64,000 bases of DNA from Intestinicryptomonas porci (GCF_033971905.1 NZ_JALBUT010000001.1:1-64000), one strand, 5' to 3'; positions 25,535 to 33,880 are shown, numbered from the stretch's first letter. The notes: generated from the letters alone by a model not told the origin. Numbers and translations are program-made.

Positions 25535-26059
25535 TCAATCTTCCATTCCTTCGGTCGTCTTTGACAAATATTTGTAAAAATCGGATTTTTTGCAGACGGC
25601 GAAGTTAAAATCCAAAAAAACAGCATTTATTTTGTTTTCCGACATAAGCATTAGATGGCGCGAAGTAGGGCAGAATACCACATATTCTTTTACGGGCATA
25701 AAAAATCCGTCGCAAGAATGTATGCGCTTTGCGTTAAATTTAAGAAGTTCGGGTATGCGGTTAGTTTCCTTTAAGTATTCCGAAAGCTGGCTGCAAAGTC
25801 CCGAAAATCCGCCATAAGTTTTTATTTCATCAAGCATCGCGTCAAAATTGACCTCTTGTTTTACGCCAAGCTCTTCGTGCAGAAATTTTTTTTGATTTTC
25901 TTTCGAAAGCGGGGAAATCGTGAAAATTTTTTTGCATTCGCCGTATTTTGCAACTTGTACCGATTTTTTGTCCGCTGACTGCATGTTGCATTGTTTTTCG
26001 TTGCCCAAAAGCGTCAAAAATGAAAAAATCGCCAAAAATATGCAAAAAATAAACCTCAT
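25535..26059 (-). CDS. Small exported protein of unknown function
   Basis: I use the ATG at 26059, which gives a clean signal peptide (MRFIFCIFLAIFSFLTLLG) and 174 residues; the frame also opens at 26119 but that adds 20 residues in front of the signal. Six or so cysteines are spread through the mature part (QCNMQ, GECKK, GLCSQL, HSCDGF, FCPTS, AVCKK), suggesting disulfides in the periplasm. I do not recognise the family. It is transcribed toward the PEP-CTERM gene and away from the S10 operon. Confidence 0.6.
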   Translation of the reverse strand: MRFIFCIFLAIFSFLTLLGNEKQCNMQSADKKSVQVAKYGECKKIFTISPLSKENQKKFLHEELGVKQEVNFDAMLDEIKTYGGFSGLCSQLSEYLKETNRIPELLKFNAKRIHSCDGFFMPVKEYVVFCPTSRHLMLMSENKINAVFLDFNFAVCKKSDFYKYLSKTTEGMED

Positions 26060-26135
26060 ATTAAAAGTTTGCAGAGGCAAAATTTTTTTGTAAAGATCAA
26101 AATAAAAAATTTTATTCATTTTTTTTAAAAACTTA

Positions 26136-26166
26136 TTGACAAAAAAAAATCACTCGGCAATATTCT
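26136..26166 (+). promoter_or_regulatory. Promoter candidate of the rplC operon
   Basis: Consensus TTGACA at 26136-26141 is followed by TATTCT at 26161-26166. The 19-base spacing is longer than ideal, so the exact -10 is uncertain. No other good promoter lies before rplC. Confidence 0.5.
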
Positions 26167-26338
26167 AAACTTTCTTTTTGTAAAAGAATTAGAAACATAA
26201 CACAAACATTAACTCCTAACGCAGGTTCAAACGGCGACGGGGGGCTTTTAACGAGGTTTTAGAATTTCTCTGAAATCCTTTAAACAAAAGGTTTTGCAAC
26301 CTTTCAGCCCGAAGTTTCCACCTGCCTCTTAGAATAGA
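26167..26338 (+). promoter_or_regulatory. Long leader of the rplC operon
   Basis: About 170 untranslated bases precede rplC. They contain a perfect hairpin AAAGGTT-TTGC-AACCTTT (26287-26304). In E. coli the S10 leader, upstream of rpsJ, is bound by L4 to control the operon; here rpsJ is elsewhere and the leader abuts rplC, so this could be the relocated regulatory leader. No Shine-Dalgarno sequence is seen before rplC. Confidence 0.45.
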
Positions 26339-26968
26339 ATGAGCATAGTACTTATTGGTAAGAAACTGGGTATGACTCAGGTGTTCAACGCAGACAACAC
26401 GCTGGTTGCGGTTACTGTTGTTGAAGCGGGTCCATGCCCCGTAACTCAGGTTAAAACCGCTCAAAGCGACGGCTATGAAGCCGTTCAAATCGGTTTTGGC
26501 GCGCAAAAAGAATCGCGCATGACAAAATCCGAACTTGGGCATTTGAAAAAGGCGGGTGTTGAACCCCTTACGGAATTGGTTGAAATCCGTACAGACAAGC
26601 CGAGCGAATTGAAGATTGGCGACGTTTTGAAGGTCACAAACTTCCAGGAAGGGCAAAAGGTCGATATTATCGGCACATCAAAGGGTAAAGGTTTCCAAGG
26701 CGTAATGCGCCGCCACAACTTCCAAGGTCAGCCTGCTTCGCACGGTCACATGATGCACCGCCGTCCCGGTTCTGTCGGTTGCCGCCAGACTCCCGGACAC
26801 GTTTACAAGGGCAGAAAAATGCCGGGTCATCAGGGTCAGGTTCGCTGCACAACGCAAAATCTCTCCATCGTAAAGATTTTGGAAGATAAAAATCTGCTTC
26901 TCATCAAGGGCAGCATTCCCGGCGCAAATGGCGACATCGTTTTGGTTCGCACTGCCAAGAAAGCATAA
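26339..26968 (+). CDS. rplC: 50S ribosomal protein L3
   Basis: Early-assembly 50S protein whose loop reaches the peptidyl transferase centre. 209 residues, beginning IGKKLGMTQVF as usual. The central extension contains GQPASHGHMMHRRPGSVG and KMPGHQG, matching the family's W-finger region where bacteria often have a methylated glutamine. First gene of the split S10 operon here. Confidence 0.98.
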   Translation: MSIVLIGKKLGMTQVFNADNTLVAVTVVEAGPCPVTQVKTAQSDGYEAVQIGFGAQKESRMTKSELGHLKKAGVEPLTELVEIRTDKPSELKIGDVLKVTNFQEGQKVDIIGTSKGKGFQGVMRRHNFQGQPASHGHMMHRRPGSVGCRQTPGHVYKGRKMPGHQGQVRCTTQNLSIVKILEDKNLLLIKGSIPGANGDIVLVRTAKKA

Positions 26969-26985
26969 TTACGGAGGCTACACAA

Positions 26986-27615
26986 ATGAAATTAAAAGTA
27001 TATACATCAGACGGTAGCAGCTTCGTTGAAAAGGAATTTGCAAACATTCCTACATTCGAAGGCGACAAGGGCGTATTCGCTCTTAAAGAAACTTTGGTTG
27101 CATATCAGGCAAACGCTCGCCAGGGCAACGCGTCCACTTTGGACTACGGCCATGTAAGCGGCACTTGCAGAAAGCCTTTCAAGCAGAAGGGCGGCGGTCG
27201 TTCTCGTCATGGCACGTTCAAGAGTGTAATCCACCGCGGCGGTGCTGTCGTATTCGGTCCTGTTCCCCGCGACTGGTCTTTGAAGACGAACAAGAAGGTT
27301 CGCCAGCTCGCATTCAAGCGCGCATTGTTTAACAAGTGCTCCGCTGAAAAGATTGTGGTTATCGAAGAATTTGCAGCGCCTTCAAAGAAGACCAAGGACA
27401 TGGTTGCAACGCTTTCAAAGATTTTTGAAAAGGGCAAGGTATTGCTCGTTGACGACCAGTTCTCCGACGAAGTCGCATTGGCGTCGCGCAACATCGAACG
27501 CGTGGCATTCTGCGAAACGGCACAGCTCAACGCTTTTGATTTGACTCGCTTCGACCAAATCATCGTATCGGGCAAGGGTTTCGACACTGTATTGGCTCGC
27601 GCAAACAAGGAGTAA
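26986..27615 (+). CDS. rplD: 50S ribosomal protein L4
   Basis: Lines the peptide exit tunnel and in many bacteria represses the S10 operon. 209 residues with the tunnel loop (SGTCRKPFKQKGGGRSRHGT, about 63-82; note R-K-P-F-K-Q-K-G) and the conserved GPVPRDWS. GGAGG lies eight to ten bases before the ATG. rplW starts five bases after the stop. Confidence 0.98.
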   Translation: MKLKVYTSDGSSFVEKEFANIPTFEGDKGVFALKETLVAYQANARQGNASTLDYGHVSGTCRKPFKQKGGGRSRHGTFKSVIHRGGAVVFGPVPRDWSLKTNKKVRQLAFKRALFNKCSAEKIVVIEEFAAPSKKTKDMVATLSKIFEKGKVLLVDDQFSDEVALASRNIERVAFCETAQLNAFDLTRFDQIIVSGKGFDTVLARANKE

Positions 27616-27619
27616 GAAA

Positions 27620-27913
27620 ATGAGTATTTCACCTGAAAAGATTTTGAAAGGTTACCGCGTAACTGAAAAGGCGGCAAATCTTCAAGCAACTGCAAACCAG
27701 TACACTTTTGAAGTTGACGACAATGCAAGCGCGACCGAAGTTGCGCAGGCGGTTGAAAAGTTTTTCAAAGTAAAAGTAAAGCGCGTTAACATCGTCAACG
27801 TGAAGGGCAAGGTAAAGGTATCCCGCACCCGCCGCGCAACGGTTGGCATCAAGGGCGCAATGAAGAAGGCGATTGTAACTCTCGACGCAGGTCAGAGCAT
27901 TCAACTCGTATAA
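27620..27913 (+). CDS. rplW: 50S ribosomal protein L23
   Basis: Sits at the tunnel exit and docks SRP and trigger factor. 97 residues, with the VTEKA start region, YTFEVDDNASATEVAQAVEKFF and the C-terminal basic loop VSRTRRATVGIKGAMKKAIV. Start codon ATG, AAGGAG in the end of rplD. Confidence 0.97.
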   Translation: MSISPEKILKGYRVTEKAANLQATANQYTFEVDDNASATEVAQAVEKFFKVKVKRVNIVNVKGKVKVSRTRRATVGIKGAMKKAIVTLDAGQSIQLV

Positions 27914-27928
27914 TGAAAGGCATTTGAA

Positions 27929-28774
27929 ATGGCTATTATTAAAAGAAGACCTTTGACACCTGCTCTCAGATACACTGAGTTAAGCAGAAACGAAGTCGAA
28001 AACAAGCGTCCGGAACGCTCGCTCACTGAAAGCGTGCATCGTTCCAAGGGTCGCAACTGCTACGGCCGCATTACTTCGCGTCGTCGCGGCGGCGGTCATA
28101 AGAAGCTTTATCGCCGCATTGACTTCAAGCGCGACATCCTTGATGTTCCCGCAACCGTTCAGGCAATCGAATATGACCCGTTCCGCACTTCCTACATTGC
28201 ATTGGTGAAGTATGACAATGGCGAAATTCGCTACGTCATCGCTCCCGAAGGCTTGAAAAAGGGCGACACCATCATTTCGACAAACAAGAAGCAGGAAGAA
28301 TACAAAGTCGGCATGGCGCTTCCCCTCAAATTGATTCCCGCGGCAACCCGCATTCACGCGATTGAAATGTTGCCCGGAAAGGGTGCGCAGTTGGTTCGTG
28401 GCGCAGGTTCAAGCGCGCAGTTGGTCGCAGTTGAAGGCGACGTTGCAACCATCAAGATGCCGAGCGGCGAAGTTCGTTTGCTTAATGCCGACTGCCGCGC
28501 AACATTGGGCGTCGTTGGCAACGCAGAACACTCAAACCAGAGCCTCGGCAAGGCAGGGCGCCGTCGTTGGATGGGGCGCAGGCCGCGCGTAAGAGGTGTT
28601 GCGATGAATCCTGTTGACCACCCGCAAGGCGGTGGTGAAGGCAAGACTTCCGGTGGCGACCATCCGGTATCTCCGTGGGGTCAGCTCGCAAAGGGTTATC
28701 CGACAAGAATTAAGAGCAAACCGTCAAATTCTCAGATTGTTTTGAGGCGCAACGGCAAGAAAGTAAAGAGGTAA
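27929..28774 (+). CDS. rplB: 50S ribosomal protein L2
   Basis: One of the oldest 50S proteins, needed for subunit joining and peptidyl transfer. 281 residues. The C-terminal conserved segment reads NPVDHPQGGGEGKTSGGDHP: the catalytically important His (E. coli 229) is present, while the second His of the usual HPHGGG is Gln. GRRRWMGRRPRVRG precedes it as expected. Confidence 0.98.
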   Translation: MAIIKRRPLTPALRYTELSRNEVENKRPERSLTESVHRSKGRNCYGRITSRRRGGGHKKLYRRIDFKRDILDVPATVQAIEYDPFRTSYIALVKYDNGEIRYVIAPEGLKKGDTIISTNKKQEEYKVGMALPLKLIPAATRIHAIEMLPGKGAQLVRGAGSSAQLVAVEGDVATIKMPSGEVRLLNADCRATLGVVGNAEHSNQSLGKAGRRRWMGRRPRVRGVAMNPVDHPQGGGEGKTSGGDHPVSPWGQLAKGYPTRIKSKPSNSQIVLRRNGKKVKR

Positions 28775-28778
28775 TACA

Positions 28779-29057
28779 ATGTCACGTTCTATTAAAAAAG
28801 GTCCATTTGTTGACCAGAGTTTGCTTGAAAAGGTTGACGAAGCCGTTAAAACGGATTCCCGCAAACCCATTCAGACATGGTCGCGTCGTTCGACAATCAC
28901 TCCGGACTTTGTCGGTTTGAACTTCAATGTTCACAATGGCAAGAAGTTTGTGCCCGTCTATGTAACTGAAAACATGGTCGGACACAAGTTGGGCGAATTT
29001 GCCCCGACACGCTTCTTTAAGGGTCACCAGCCGCACACTAAGAAGGCTGCTCAATAA
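28779..29057 (+). CDS. rpsS: 30S ribosomal protein S19
   Basis: 30S head protein next to S13. 92 residues with SRSIKKGPFVDQSLLEKV, the WSRRSTITPDFVGLNFNVHNGKKFVPVYV core and the C-terminal GEFAPTRFFKGH. Four bases after rplB. The next gene, at 29071, is not a ribosomal protein. Confidence 0.98.
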   Translation: MSRSIKKGPFVDQSLLEKVDEAVKTDSRKPIQTWSRRSTITPDFVGLNFNVHNGKKFVPVYVTENMVGHKLGEFAPTRFFKGHQPHTKKAAQ

Positions 29058-29070
29058 TAGAGAGACGGAT

Positions 29071-29406
29071 ATGTTTGAACTTTGCACAAAGGGCGTATTT
29101 ATCGGAGCTTTGCTTTCGACAGGCGTTCTTTGCGCCGAAGGGATACTTTCTGAAACTTTCAAAGACGCGGGCGAAGGCATTTCGGTTTTAGCTGTTGATA
29201 AGTCTTCGTCGGCGGATTTGATTGTTCTTAAAGGGGGATTGCGCGAAGGTTTGAAGGCGGGCGTGGTCTGCAGGGTGGAAAATCCCGACGGAACTCCTGC
29301 CAAAATAATGGTTGCGGAATCTGCTTTAACAAAAAGCGTGGCTTTGGCGATTGACGGGGCAAACATCGTTCCCGGCTCGATGGTAAAGTTCGACATAACC
29401 AAATAA
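29071..29406 (+). CDS. Small exported protein inside the S10 operon, unknown function
   Basis: 111 residues starting at ATG 29071, 13 bases after rpsS and 19 before rplV, so it is surely cotranscribed. Residues 1-25 (FELCTKGVFIGALLSTGVLCA) form a signal peptide or membrane anchor. The rest (LKGGLREGLKAGVVCRV, AKIMVAESALTKSVALAI) has the G-L-x-x-G-x-x-x-x-V rhythm of small beta-barrels seen at the C-terminus of FlgT-like and similar envelope proteins; this is a resemblance only. The codon use is less biased than in its neighbours. I know no ribosomal role; an exported protein here is odd. Confidence 0.7.
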   Translation: MFELCTKGVFIGALLSTGVLCAEGILSETFKDAGEGISVLAVDKSSSADLIVLKGGLREGLKAGVVCRVENPDGTPAKIMVAESALTKSVALAIDGANIVPGSMVKFDITK

Positions 29407-29425
29407 ATTTAAAACAAATACGAAA

Positions 29426-29761
29426 ATGGAAGTAAAAGCATTGACAAAGTTTGCGCGTATGTCCGACAAGAAGGTACGCGAAGTCGCCCGTAAAATACAG
29501 GGGCTTAATGCTGCGGAAGCTCTCGAAATCTTGGGTCTTGTGCCGAGAAAGAGCGCGGCATTGATTGCAAAGACACTTGCGAGTGCAATTGCAAATGCAG
29601 AAAATAACAATGGCGTATCGGCGGCATCGTTGAAGGTGAAGTCTGCGATAGTTAATCAAGGCATAGCGTTCAAGCGCTACCGTCCTGTTGCGCGCGGCAG
29701 TGCGCATCCTATCCGCAAGCGCACAAGCCACATCACAATAGTGTTGAGCGACGAGAAGTAA
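29426..29761 (+). CDS. rplV: 50S ribosomal protein L22
   Basis: Contributes the second protein to the exit-tunnel constriction. 111 residues with ARMSDKKVREVARKIQG at the start and the beta-hairpin AFKRYRPVARGSAHPIRKRTSHITIVL that reaches the macrolide-binding region (split at PVARG). Its sequence shows no deletion of the kind known to give erythromycin resistance. Confidence 0.97.
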   Translation: MEVKALTKFARMSDKKVREVARKIQGLNAAEALEILGLVPRKSAALIAKTLASAIANAENNNGVSAASLKVKSAIVNQGIAFKRYRPVARGSAHPIRKRTSHITIVLSDEK

Positions 29762-29777
29762 TTTGGAGAAATAGCAT

Positions 29778-30410
29778 ATGGGACAAAAAGTAAATCCGAG
29801 AGGTTTTCGTCTTGCAGTACGCCGCGACTGGGATTCGCGCTGGTACGCAAACAAGGCGGATTATTCCAAATTCTTGGCGGAAGATTATCGCATTCGCGAA
29901 TTTCTCCGCGAAAAATTAAAGGGCGCATCTGTGCCGAAAATCTTTATTGAACGCGCGGGTCAGCGCATTCGCGTCAAGATTTATACGGCTCGTCCGGGCG
30001 TTGTAATCGGTCAGAAGGGCGCGTTGCTCGAACAGCTTAAAGCCGACTTGGCAAAGTACATCGGCAAGGACGTTTTGGTTGACATTCAGGAAGTGAAGAA
30101 GCCCGACTTGGTTGCATACCTCGTTGCGGAAAGCGTTGCATTGCAGTTGGAACGCAGAATTTCTTTCCGCAGGGCAATCAAAAAGGCGATTACCCAGACA
30201 ATGGCATTGGGCGCAATGGGCATCAAAATCCAGATTTCAGGCCGTTTGGGCGGCGCGGAAATCGCCCGCACGGAATGGCAGAGAAAAGGCCGCATTCCCT
30301 TGCAGACATTGCGTGAAAACATCGACTACGGCTTCACCGAAGCGCATACGCTTTACGGCAAAATCGGCGTAAAATGCTGGTTGTGCTTGAAGCCCGAAGA
30401 CGTACTATAA
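29778..30410 (+). CDS. rpsC: 30S ribosomal protein S3
   Basis: Forms part of the mRNA entry tunnel and its helicase. 210 residues: N-terminal KH domain with RPGVVIGQKG (about 73-82), then the C-terminal domain GIKIQISGRLGGAEIART and EWQRKGRIPLQTLREN. GGAGAAA lies before the ATG. Confidence 0.98.
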   Translation: MGQKVNPRGFRLAVRRDWDSRWYANKADYSKFLAEDYRIREFLREKLKGASVPKIFIERAGQRIRVKIYTARPGVVIGQKGALLEQLKADLAKYIGKDVLVDIQEVKKPDLVAYLVAESVALQLERRISFRRAIKKAITQTMALGAMGIKIQISGRLGGAEIARTEWQRKGRIPLQTLRENIDYGFTEAHTLYGKIGVKCWLCLKPEDVL

Positions 30411-30436
30411 TTTTAAATTAGGAAGAGTTTAACAAG

Positions 30437-30865
30437 ATGGCAAATATACTTCCAACAAGAACGAAGTATCGCAAAGTCCAAAAGGGGCGCATCTACGGCG
30501 ACGCCAAGGGCGGCGACAGCATCTCTTTCGGCGACTATGCAATCCAGGCTCTCGACAGAGGCCGTTGCACGGCAGCCCAAATCGAAGCGGCTCGTGTTGC
30601 GATTAACAGATATTTGAAACGTAAGGGCAAAGTTTGGATGCGCATATTCCCGCACAAGCCTGTAACCAAGAAGCCTGCCGAAACTCGTCAGGGTAAGGGT
30701 AAGGGCGCGGTTGAATACTGGTGCGCAGTCATTAAGCCGGGTGTTATTTTGTTTGAGATTTCAGGTGTTCCTGCATCTCAGGCTCGCGAAGCAATGAGGC
30801 TTGCGGACGGCAAACTGCCATTCCGTTGCCGCTTTATCGTTCGCGAAGGCGTTGAAATACTCTAA
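30437..30865 (+). CDS. rplP: 50S ribosomal protein L16
   Basis: Helps position the A-site tRNA acceptor arm. 142 residues with TKYRKVQKGR, AARVAINRYLKRKGKVWMRI, and the loop ETRQGKGKGAVEYW in which the family's usual Met is Gln. AGGAAGAG serves as ribosome binding site. Confidence 0.98.
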   Translation: MANILPTRTKYRKVQKGRIYGDAKGGDSISFGDYAIQALDRGRCTAAQIEAARVAINRYLKRKGKVWMRIFPHKPVTKKPAETRQGKGKGAVEYWCAVIKPGVILFEISGVPASQAREAMRLADGKLPFRCRFIVREGVEIL

Positions 30866-30880
30866 GATGAGAGGTTGACA

Positions 30881-31066
30881 ATGAAATCGAAAGATATAAG
30901 AGAGCTTTCCGTTGAAGAACTCGACAAGAAATTGCGCGAAATGCGCGACGAATTGCTCGGTCTCAACATCCGCAAAAGAACAGGTCAGGTTGAAAACACG
31001 GGGCGCATCCGCGTTTTGCGTCGCGATATTGCCCGTTTTGAAACCATAAAGAGCCAGAAGAAATAA
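30881..31066 (+). CDS. rpmC: 50S ribosomal protein L29
   Basis: Two-helix protein at the tunnel exit. I start it at ATG 30881 (MKSKDIRELS), 61 residues; an in-frame TTG six bases earlier is not needed. Core: ELDKKLREMRDELLGLNIRKRTGQVENT and a basic C-terminus (the two parts are read here as LNIRKRTGQ and IRVLRRDIAR). Confidence 0.96.
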   Translation: MKSKDIRELSVEELDKKLREMRDELLGLNIRKRTGQVENTGRIRVLRRDIARFETIKSQKK

Positions 31067-31081
31067 TAGAGAGGCATAAAA

Positions 31082-31354
31082 ATGGCTGAAGTTCAAAGAA
31101 AATTCCGTAAGAGCATCGTCGGCGTGGTCACATCGCGCTCAGGCGACAAGAGCATTAAGGTTACGTACTTTTATAAAGTGCCGCATCCGTTGTACCACAA
31201 GGAAATTCGCCGCAAGACCGTAATTCACGTCCACGACGAAAAGAACGAGTGCGCATTGGGCGACAAAGTTGAAGTTGCAGAAACGCGTCCGCTCAGCAAG
31301 ATGAAGCGTTTCCGCGTAGTGCGCATCATTGAAAAAGCACCCGTAACGGCATAG
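31082..31354 (+). CDS. rpsQ: 30S ribosomal protein S17
   Basis: Primary 16S-binding protein with an OB fold. 90 residues with the FRKSIVGVVTSRSGDKSIKV opening, the conserved HPLYHKEIRRKTVIHVHDE and ETRPLSKMKRFRVVRI. Follows rpmC by 15 bases. Confidence 0.97.
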   Translation: MAEVQRKFRKSIVGVVTSRSGDKSIKVTYFYKVPHPLYHKEIRRKTVIHVHDEKNECALGDKVEVAETRPLSKMKRFRVVRIIEKAPVTA

Positions 31355-31371
31355 TCCAAGGAGATATTGCA

Positions 31372-31737
31372 ATGATACAGATGCAGACAAGATTAGTTGT
31401 TGCAGACAACACCGGCGCTAAGGAAGTGGCGATGATTCGCCGCCTCGGTCAAATTAGCAGAAACGCAAAAATCGGCGACACGATTGTGGTTGCGGTAAAA
31501 TCGTCAACTCCGGACGCCGCCGTCAAGAAGGGCACTGTTGCCAAGGCGGTTATCGTCCGCACAAAGGCTCCGATTCGCAGAGCCGACGGTTCATACTTGC
31601 GTTTTGACTCAAATGCCGTCGTAATTCTCGACAATAACGGCAATCCGAAAGGCACCCGCATTTTCGGGCCCGTTGCGCGCGAATTGCGTTCAAAGAACTT
31701 TATGAAGATTATTTCTCTCGCACCGGAGGTACTCTAA
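31372..31737 (+). CDS. rplN: 50S ribosomal protein L14
   Basis: Subunit-interface protein that binds RsfS. 121 residues with the family start MIQMQTRLVVADNTGAKE, the VVIRTK-type stretch and the end RELRSKNFMKIISLAPEVL. CAAGGAGAT precedes the ATG. rplX begins one base after its stop. Confidence 0.98.
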   Translation: MIQMQTRLVVADNTGAKEVAMIRRLGQISRNAKIGDTIVVAVKSSTPDAAVKKGTVAKAVIVRTKAPIRRADGSYLRFDSNAVVILDNNGNPKGTRIFGPVARELRSKNFMKIISLAPEVL

Positions 31738-31738
31738 T

Positions 31739-31984
31739 ATGAAAAACAGCGTAAAAAAAGGCGAAGAAGTTGTAGTTATTTCGGGTTCTGCAAAGGGCTC
31801 GAGAGGCAAAGTATTGGCGGTTTTCCCGAAGGCGCAGCGCGTTCTTGTTGAAGGCGTAAACATGAGAAAGCACCACGAGCGCAAAAGCGAAAAAAATCCC
31901 GAAGGGGCAATCGTTGAGCGCGAGCAGTCTTTGCACATTTCAAATGTAATGTCGGCTGGGCGTTTTGATTCCAAAAAGAAGTAA
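31739..31984 (+). CDS. rplX: 50S ribosomal protein L24
   Basis: Assembly initiator of the 50S subunit with a KOW motif (VKKGEEVVVISGSAKGSRGKV). Only 81 residues, at the short end of the family, because the C-terminal extension after SRGRFDSKKK-like residues is absent. The gene follows rplN almost without gap, so the two are translationally coupled. Confidence 0.95.
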   Translation: MKNSVKKGEEVVVISGSAKGSRGKVLAVFPKAQRVLVEGVNMRKHHERKSEKNPEGAIVEREQSLHISNVMSAGRFDSKKK

Positions 31985-32016
31985 GGCGTAAGCAGCGACT
32001 CAAACAATAAAAAACA

Positions 32017-32592
32017 ATGAACAATACACCGGTATTAAAAAAGATGTATGCGGAAAAAGTGGTTCCCGCGCTTGAAAAAGTGTTGAACCATTCAAATCCG
32101 CACAATGTTCCCAATCTTGAAAAAATCGTTATCAGCTCGGGTATCCGCAGCGAAAACTCAAAAGAATGGGTGCAGGAAGTAGTCAAGGAAATAGCAAAGC
32201 TTGCGGGTCAGCAGCCCGTAATCACCAAATCGCGCAAGAGCATTGCGAACTTTAAGCTTCGCGAAGGTCAGGCAAACGGCGTTATGGTGACATTGCGTGG
32301 CGCGCGCATGTGGGAATTCCTTTATAAGTTTATAAACATCGTGCTTCCGTCAATCCGCGACTTCCGCGGCGTAGGCACCCGCTTGGACGGCCATGGCAAT
32401 TACAGCTTTGGCGTGGCAGACCACACAATTTTCCCCGAAATTACAGTTGACCCCAACCGTAAAAATCTGGGCATGGACATCACAATCGTGACAACGGCAA
32501 AAACCGACGATGAAGGCCGCGAGCTTTTGAAGCAGTTGGGCATGCCTTTCCGCAAACCCAATGCAGACGCTGTAACAACGGAGGCTAAGTAA
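32017..32592 (+). CDS. rplE: 50S ribosomal protein L5
   Basis: Binds 5S rRNA and touches the P-site tRNA. 191 residues with VLNHSNPHNVPNLEKIVIS, the loop KSRKSIANFKLREGQANGVMV and DMDITIVTTAKTDDEGRELL-type C-terminus (here GMDITIVTTAKTDDEGREL). Spacer of 32 bases after rplX. Confidence 0.97.
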   Translation: MNNTPVLKKMYAEKVVPALEKVLNHSNPHNVPNLEKIVISSGIRSENSKEWVQEVVKEIAKLAGQQPVITKSRKSIANFKLREGQANGVMVTLRGARMWEFLYKFINIVLPSIRDFRGVGTRLDGHGNYSFGVADHTIFPEITVDPNRKNLGMDITIVTTAKTDDEGRELLKQLGMPFRKPNADAVTTEAK

Positions 32593-32596
32593 AATT

Positions 32597-32902
32597 ATGG
32601 CTAAAAAATCATCAATCCAAAGAAATTTGAAGCGTGAAAAGCTCGTTGCCAAGTACGCCGCAAAGCGTGCTGAGCTGAAGAAAATTCTCTCCAATCCGAA
32701 CTCTTCGGACGAAGAATTTTTCGCGGCCCAGAAAGCTATGGCAAAATTGCCGCGCAACTCCTCCAAAATCCGCTTGAGGAACCGCTGCTCGATTTCGGGT
32801 CGTTCGCGCGCATACATTCGCAAGTTCGGTCTTTCCCGTATCACATTCCGTGAGTTGGCTCTCGACGGCAAGATACCGGGCGTTACAAAGGCGTCTTGGT
32901 AA
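32597..32902 (+). CDS. rpsN: 30S ribosomal protein S14, zinc-free type
   Basis: 30S head protein. At 101 residues it is the long form, and the region equal to the zinc ribbon reads LRNRCSISGRSRAYIRKFGLSR with a single cysteine, so it does not bind zinc. Four bases after rplE with GGAGG in the end of that gene. Confidence 0.97.
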   Translation: MAKKSSIQRNLKREKLVAKYAAKRAELKKILSNPNSSDEEFFAAQKAMAKLPRNSSKIRLRNRCSISGRSRAYIRKFGLSRITFRELALDGKIPGVTKASW

Positions 32903-32921
32903 TTAAGGAAGGAATATCGAT

Positions 32922-33317
32922 ATGGCATCACACGATAATATTGGCGACTTTTTGACAATCATTCGCAACGCGAGCAATGCGCGCAAGGATTCTTGCTCCG
33001 CATCTTGGTCGAACATCCGCGAAGGCATCGTAAAAATCTTGAAAGATAACGGTTACATCGCAGATTTCGCGGTTTCGGGCGAAAAGGCTGAAAAGAAAAT
33101 AGAAATCACCTTGAAGTATGTTGGCGGAGTTCCTGCAATTACGCAAATCGAACGCGTAAGCAAGCCGGGACGTCGTTTGTACTACTCTTGTTCTGACATT
33201 CCCCGCGTATTGGGCGGCATGGGCATTTCCATCCTCACCACATCGCGCGGCGTTTTGACAGACGGCGATTGCCACAAGAACAAGGCGGGCGGTGAGTTAA
33301 TCTGCAAAGTTTGGTAA
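32922..33317 (+). CDS. rpsH: 30S ribosomal protein S8
   Basis: Primary 16S-binding protein, and the spc-operon repressor in E. coli. 131 residues: N-terminal DFLTIIRNASNARKDS, central KPGRRLYYSCSDIPRVLGGMGI, and the C-terminal ISILTTSRGVLTDGDC motif (family usually STSKGVMTD). AAGGAAGG before the ATG. Confidence 0.97.
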   Translation: MASHDNIGDFLTIIRNASNARKDSCSASWSNIREGIVKILKDNGYIADFAVSGEKAEKKIEITLKYVGGVPAITQIERVSKPGRRLYYSCSDIPRVLGGMGISILTTSRGVLTDGDCHKNKAGGELICKVW

Positions 33318-33331
33318 GGGAGTTTTGGAAT

Positions 33332-33880
33332 ATGAGTAGAATAGGTAAACTTCCAGTGGTAATTCCGGCAGGCGTAAAAGTTGCCGTTGACGGAAATACC
33401 GTTAAAGTAGAAGGTCCGAAGGGCAAACTCGAAAAGACGTTTGCTTCCGCCGTAAAAATCACGTTGGAAGACGGCGCGGTTCATTTTGCGCCCGCATCCA
33501 ATTCCCGTTTTTCGGGAGCAATGCACGGCACTGCCCGCAGCGTTGTAAACGCAATGGTGGAAGGCGTATCCAAAGGCTTTGAAAAAATCCTTGAAATCTA
33601 CGGCGTAGGTTTTAAGGCTGAACTAAAAGGCAATGTTTTGACTTTGGCTCTCGGCTATGCGCATCCTTGCGTATATCAGGTGCCCGAAGGCATTACGGTT
33701 GTTGTAGGCGAATTGCCTGACCGCAATCCCATGCTTACTATTTCAGGCGCAAGCAAGCACCTCGTCGGACAGGTTGCGGCGGACATCAAAAACTTCTACC
33801 CTGTAGAGCCTTACAAGGGCAAGGGTGTGAGAATCCGCGGCGAATTTATCCGCAGGAAGGAAGGCAAGAAGACGGCTTAA
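33332..33880 (+). CDS. rplF: 50S ribosomal protein L6
   Basis: Sits near the sarcin-ricin loop. I use the ATG at 33332 (MSRIGKLPVVIPAGV), preceded by GGGAG, giving 182 residues; an earlier in-frame start would overlap rpsH and add a non-homologous extension. Two repeated domains are visible, ending with YPVEPYKGKGVRIRGEFIRRKEGKK. Confidence 0.97.
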   Translation: MSRIGKLPVVIPAGVKVAVDGNTVKVEGPKGKLEKTFASAVKITLEDGAVHFAPASNSRFSGAMHGTARSVVNAMVEGVSKGFEKILEIYGVGFKAELKGNVLTLALGYAHPCVYQVPEGITVVVGELPDRNPMLTISGASKHLVGQVAADIKNFYPVEPYKGKGVRIRGEFIRRKEGKKTA

